From: Methanobacteriota archaeon
Lineage (GTDB): Archaea; Thermoplasmatota; Poseidoniia; Poseidoniales; Poseidoniaceae
DNA length: 7,412 nt
Assembly (NCBI GenBank): GCA_029979405.1
Contig: JAPOHM010000065.1
Location: 1-7,412 of the forward strand
Direction of reading: 5' to 3'
This document shows, one piece after another, positions 5,912-7,412 of this stretch; the first letter of the stretch is position 1; every line of letters starts with the position of its first letter. Under the pieces are notes generated by a model, which worked only from the letters and a program-made list of their open reading frames with translations, made no database searches and was not told the DNA's origin. The position numbers and the translations under genes are program-made.

Positions 5912-6439
5912 GTGACTACATTTGGCCCCGCAGAGTTACCATTCGAAGAGTATTATAGCTGTAGATTCGACGTTTTAAGAAAGCCGATTGGGTTTCCGAG
6001 AGGGTCGGAAATACTGGCCGATGACGACCAAGCCTTACACTCGTACATCAAAATCGGAAGTCGCGTCGTCGCAGTTGGCAGAGCACACGTTATCCCCAGT
6101 GATAGCGATGGGTCTCAAGCTGACCATGCAGGACCAGGTGCGGCACAATGCCCTCCTTTCGGACCACTTGCAGGGGGGGGTTTGAGGCCAGCAATTCAAA
6201 TACGTCAAATGGGGACTCGAACAGAATTCCAGAGAAGAGGTTTAGCATCCAAGGTCCTTGCTGAGTTAGAATCGGGTTCAGTCGAATCTTTTGGAGCCAA
6301 AGTTGGTTTTTTACAAGCGAGAATCAACGCGGTGCCTTTTTATCAAGCGCAAGGATGGAAAATTATCGATGAACCTTATGACATCAAAGGAATCGGCCCT
6401 CATAGGTCCATGATGAAGGTATTTTCCTTAAATCAATGA
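5912..6439 (+). CDS. GNAT-family N-acetyltransferase
   Basis: A 175-residue acetyltransferase of the Gcn5-related fold, which transfers acetyl from acetyl-CoA to an amine; the substrate is unknown. The N-terminal segment RFDVLRKPIGFPRGSE (18-33) and the strand IKIGSRVVAVGRAHVIP (46-62) match the first helix and strands of many small GNATs. The acetyl-CoA binding motif A is IRQMGTRTEFQRRGLASKV (97-115), with Q107-R-R-G-L-A as the pyrophosphate loop. The C-terminal part has the characteristic ARINAVPFYQAQGWKI (136-151). A Gly/Pro/Ala-rich insert (68-91) separates the halves and contains an eight-G tract in the DNA. Start: GTG 5912, with GGTGAT three bases upstream overlapping the preceding stop. 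It is encoded directly behind the membrane protein; a functional link is not evident. Confidence 0.88.
   Translation: MTTFGPAELPFEEYYSCRFDVLRKPIGFPRGSEILADDDQALHSYIKIGSRVVAVGRAHVIPSDSDGSQADHAGPGAAQCPPFGPLAGGGLRPAIQIRQMGTRTEFQRRGLASKVLAELESGSVESFGAKVGFLQARINAVPFYQAQGWKIIDEPYDIKGIGPHRSMMKVFSLNQ
6173..6180 (+). repeat. Eight-G homopolymer inside the GNAT gene
   Basis: A run of eight G encodes part of the Gly tract after residue 87. Losing one G would give Gly-Gly-Val then TGA at once, removing the acetyl-CoA motif. The intact frame in this sequence is the full-length one. Confidence 0.9.
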
Positions 6440-6481
6440 ATCGCGGTGTTCATATAGGTCCTGTAGCACTCCAGTGGTTAG

Positions 6482-6500
6482 AGGGAACACTGGGTTCCCT
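6482..6500. repeat. Palindrome/hairpin copy 1
   Basis: AGGGAAC (6482-6488) and GTTCCCT (6494-6500) pair perfectly around the five-base loop ACTGG. The flanks G before and AT after are shared with copy 2. The loop is also complementary to CCAGT at 6471-6475, so an alternative hairpin or a pseudoknot is possible. No T-run follows, so it does not look like a terminator. Confidence 0.7.
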
Positions 6501-6521
6501 ATGATTGACCCGTGAAAAACG

Positions 6522-6758
6522 ATGAATACGGAGGAAAAAATACAAGGATATAGCAAAGGCACAAATCGCTACACTACAAGCCTAATGGCGTGTAATGACA
6601 GTAGCAATTTTTTGGTAAAAAGTGCTTTTGCGAAACCTCAAATTTTCAACGATTTGAGCGTAAGCTCCGTACCTCTCCTGAGCGATTTGTCCAGTCCTAC
6701 TGCGCAAGTTATTTGGAAAGAGAGAACAGCGGGTTCTCTATCAAACGATAAAAAATAG
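6522..6758 (+). CDS. Doubtful 78-residue ORF
   Basis: An ATG-to-stop frame of 78 codons fills the gap between the acetyltransferase and the calcium-repeat gene. It is Ser-rich with no membrane segment, signal or recognisable motif; its ATG has no Shine-Dalgarno site, and its end overlaps the second palindrome and the next gene's ribosome site. A chance frame across a regulatory region is at least as likely as a small gene. No function is assigned. Confidence 0.2.
   Translation: MNTEEKIQGYSKGTNRYTTSLMACNDSSNFLVKSAFAKPQIFNDLSVSSVPLLSDLSSPTAQVIWKERTAGSLSNDKK
6721..6739. repeat. Palindrome/hairpin copy 2
   Basis: AGAGAAC (6721-6727) and GTTCTCT (6733-6739) pair perfectly around AGCGG. Compared with copy 1, the third stem pair has changed from G-C to A-T on both arms, preserving symmetry. 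It ends 31 bases before the ATG at 6771, where an operator or 5' leader hairpin would lie. Confidence 0.7.
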
Positions 6759-6765
6759 GAGATGA
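6758..6765 (+). promoter_or_regulatory. Ribosome binding site of the calcium-repeat protein
   Basis: GGAGATGA resembles the GGAGGTGA consensus and ends five bases before the ATG at 6771. Another in-frame ATG at 6762 lies inside this motif and is therefore a poorer start; it would add only Met-Lys-Lys. Confidence 0.65.
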
Positions 6766-6770
6766 AAAAA

Positions 6771-7412
6771 ATGAATAAGAAGATTGTAAGCATGCTTGTG
6801 GCACTCTTCCTTGCACTATCTGCAGTTTCTGCAGTTAGCGGTGAAGGATCCGACCCTCTTGATCCATCTGACGGTGGAGCAGACTGGGACGGTGACGGTT
6901 TAACCAATTCCGAGGAACAAAGCCACGGCACAAACATGAACAACGCCGACAGCGATGGTGACGGACTACCAGATGGATGGGAAGTTAACAATGGACTTTC
7001 CCCAACCAATGGCGGAGACGCTAATGGGGATCCTGATGGAGATGGTCTGACCAACGCCCAAGAATACGCTATGGGTACAAACCCAAACAACGCTGACACA
7101 GACGGTGACGGTAAGAACGACAATGTCGATCAATACCCAACCGATCCTAATGACGGTGAATACAGCGATTCTGATGGTGACGGTATCCCAGATGCATACG
7201 ACCCTGATTTCCAGGAGTCACAAGCTGGATCTGGAGATGGTGGAACCGAGGGTGGCGGTGAGTCAGAAGACCAAGGCCAAGGAGAAGGTCAAGGACAAGG
7301 TCAGGGACAAGGTCAAGGACAAGGTCAGGGACAAGGTCAAGGACAAGGTCAGGGACAAGGTCAGGGACAAGGTCAGGGACAAGGTCAAGGACAAGGTCAG
7401 GGACAAGGTCAA
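6771..7412 (+). CDS. Secreted calcium-repeat (thrombospondin type 3-like) protein with Gln-Gly tail, 3' end outside window
   Basis: The frame is open to the right edge, giving 214 residues and no stop. Residues 1-24 are a typical Sec signal peptide: NKK, a hydrophobic core (VSMLVALFLALSAVSA), then a small-residue cleavage area near 21-24. The mature part is strongly acidic and carries five DxDxDG-type calcium-binding loops at about 38-43, 60-65, 87-92, 109-114 and 133-138, several followed by LTN-x-EE/QE and GTNPNNAD, as in bacterial and archaeal thrombospondin type 3 repeats; they fold on binding calcium. A Gly/Ser/Glu linker (151-167) leads to an uninterrupted Gln-Gly repeat from 168 to the edge, broken only by Glu172. 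Such proteins are usually surface or extracellular; adhesion or matrix function is inference. The unseen C-terminus could hold a membrane anchor. Confidence 0.88.
   Translation, partial: MNKKIVSMLVALFLALSAVSAVSGEGSDPLDPSDGGADWDGDGLTNSEEQSHGTNMNNADSDGDGLPDGWEVNNGLSPTNGGDANGDPDGDGLTNAQEYAMGTNPNNADTDGDGKNDNVDQYPTDPNDGEYSDSDGDGIPDAYDPDFQESQAGSGDGGTEGGGESEDQGQGEGQGQGQGQGQGQGQGQGQGQGQGQGQGQGQGQGQGQGQGQGQ
7284..7412 (+). repeat. Tandem 12-base repeat coding (Gln-Gly)2, continues past the edge
   Basis: Ten full units plus nine bases of another. Each unit is CAAGGTCARGGA, in frame with the protein; the first unit has GAA for CAA (Glu172). The only other variation is A or G at the ninth base, which is synonymous (CAA/CAG). 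After the first unit it runs G,A,G,A,G,G,G,A,G,A. The Gly codons alternate strictly GGT, GGA. Total copy number is unknown because the array is cut by the window end. Confidence 0.97.

Larger units (their letters stand above)
6440..6770 (+). other. Intergenic region with paired palindromes before the secreted-protein gene
   Basis: About 330 bases with no convincing gene. Contents from left to right: a CATATA element (6451-6456), CCAGTG (6471-6476), the first 19-base palindrome (6482-6500), a GGAGG purine run (6530-6534), a GAGC-GTAA-GCTC hairpin with a GNRA-type tetraloop (6656-6667), CCAGT again (6691-6695), the second palindrome (6721-6739) and the ribosome site of the next gene (6758-6765). 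It may be a long regulated leader, a structured RNA, or the remains of a duplicated upstream region. Confidence 0.5.

Noticed and set aside
6456..6510. tRNA-like stretch (TAGC...CAGTGGTTAGAG resembling a D arm, followed by a hairpin)
   Set aside because: Folding GGGAA/TTCCC leaves a seven-base loop CACTGGG without T33, there is no T arm with a TTC-like loop downstream and no matching acceptor strand. At most a resemblance.
6440..6760. Possible RNase P RNA, SRP RNA or box C/D RNA (GGAGGAAA, GTAA tetraloop, ATGA and CTGA words)
   Set aside because: The conserved ordered cores of these RNAs are not found; the words are short and wrongly spaced.
6638..7123. Long minus-strand ORF of 161 codons with Pro/Ser-rich translation
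   Set aside because: It lies opposite the calcium-repeat gene, whose signal peptide, repeats and ribosome site are clear; the antisense frame is a by-product of GAT/GAC/GGT-rich codons.
7284..7412. CRISPR-like array
   Set aside because: The repeats are 12 bases, directly adjacent without spacers and in frame as Gln-Gly codons; this is a coding tandem repeat.

Overview
The window reads as ordinary archaeal chromosome, most like a planktonic marine euryarchaeon of the Marine Group II (Poseidoniales) kind. Evidence seen: an Lrp/AsnC-type regulator of archaeal style, an archaeal-length enolase, TATA-like boxes about 27-31 bases before start codons that lack Shine-Dalgarno sites (leaderless style), strong GGAGG/GGTGA ribosome sites on genes inside operons, a tRNA-Cys with encoded CCA, a membrane protein with many N-glycosylation sequons, and a secreted Asp-rich calcium-repeat protein. 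The taxonomic placement is inference from these traits and from general familiarity with such genomes; no search was run.

Layout. 1-290: 3' end of an unrecognised gene entering from the left on the + strand. 300-728 (-): Lrp/AsnC-family regulator, convergent with it. 729-924: AT-rich divergent promoter region with an interrupted palindrome. 925-3696 (+): likely one transcription unit of an unrecognised 146-residue protein, enolase, and a membrane-anchored sorbosone/glucose dehydrogenase-type beta-propeller; a 25-base near-palindrome lies between the first two genes. 3674-4807 (-): class I PLP aminotransferase, TTG start, overlapping the propeller gene tail-to-tail by 23 bases, with a tRNA-Cys(GCA) gene upstream in the same direction (4912-4985). 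5080-6439 (+): a three-helix membrane protein and a GNAT acetyltransferase, translationally coupled. 6440-6770: about 330 bases without a convincing gene, holding two covarying 19-base hairpins/palindromes. 6771-7412 (+, runs off the right edge): secreted protein with five Asp-rich calcium repeats and a perfect 12-base tandem array coding a Gln-Gly tail.

How the genes work together. Enolase (glycolysis/gluconeogenesis) and the aminotransferase are core metabolism. The dehydrogenase-like propeller, the glycosylatable membrane protein and the calcium-repeat protein face outside the cell. I see no defence, mobile or CRISPR system. The least explained signals are the paired palindromes before the secreted-protein gene, the Gln-Gly repeat array, the palindrome before enolase and an eight-G tract in the acetyltransferase gene.
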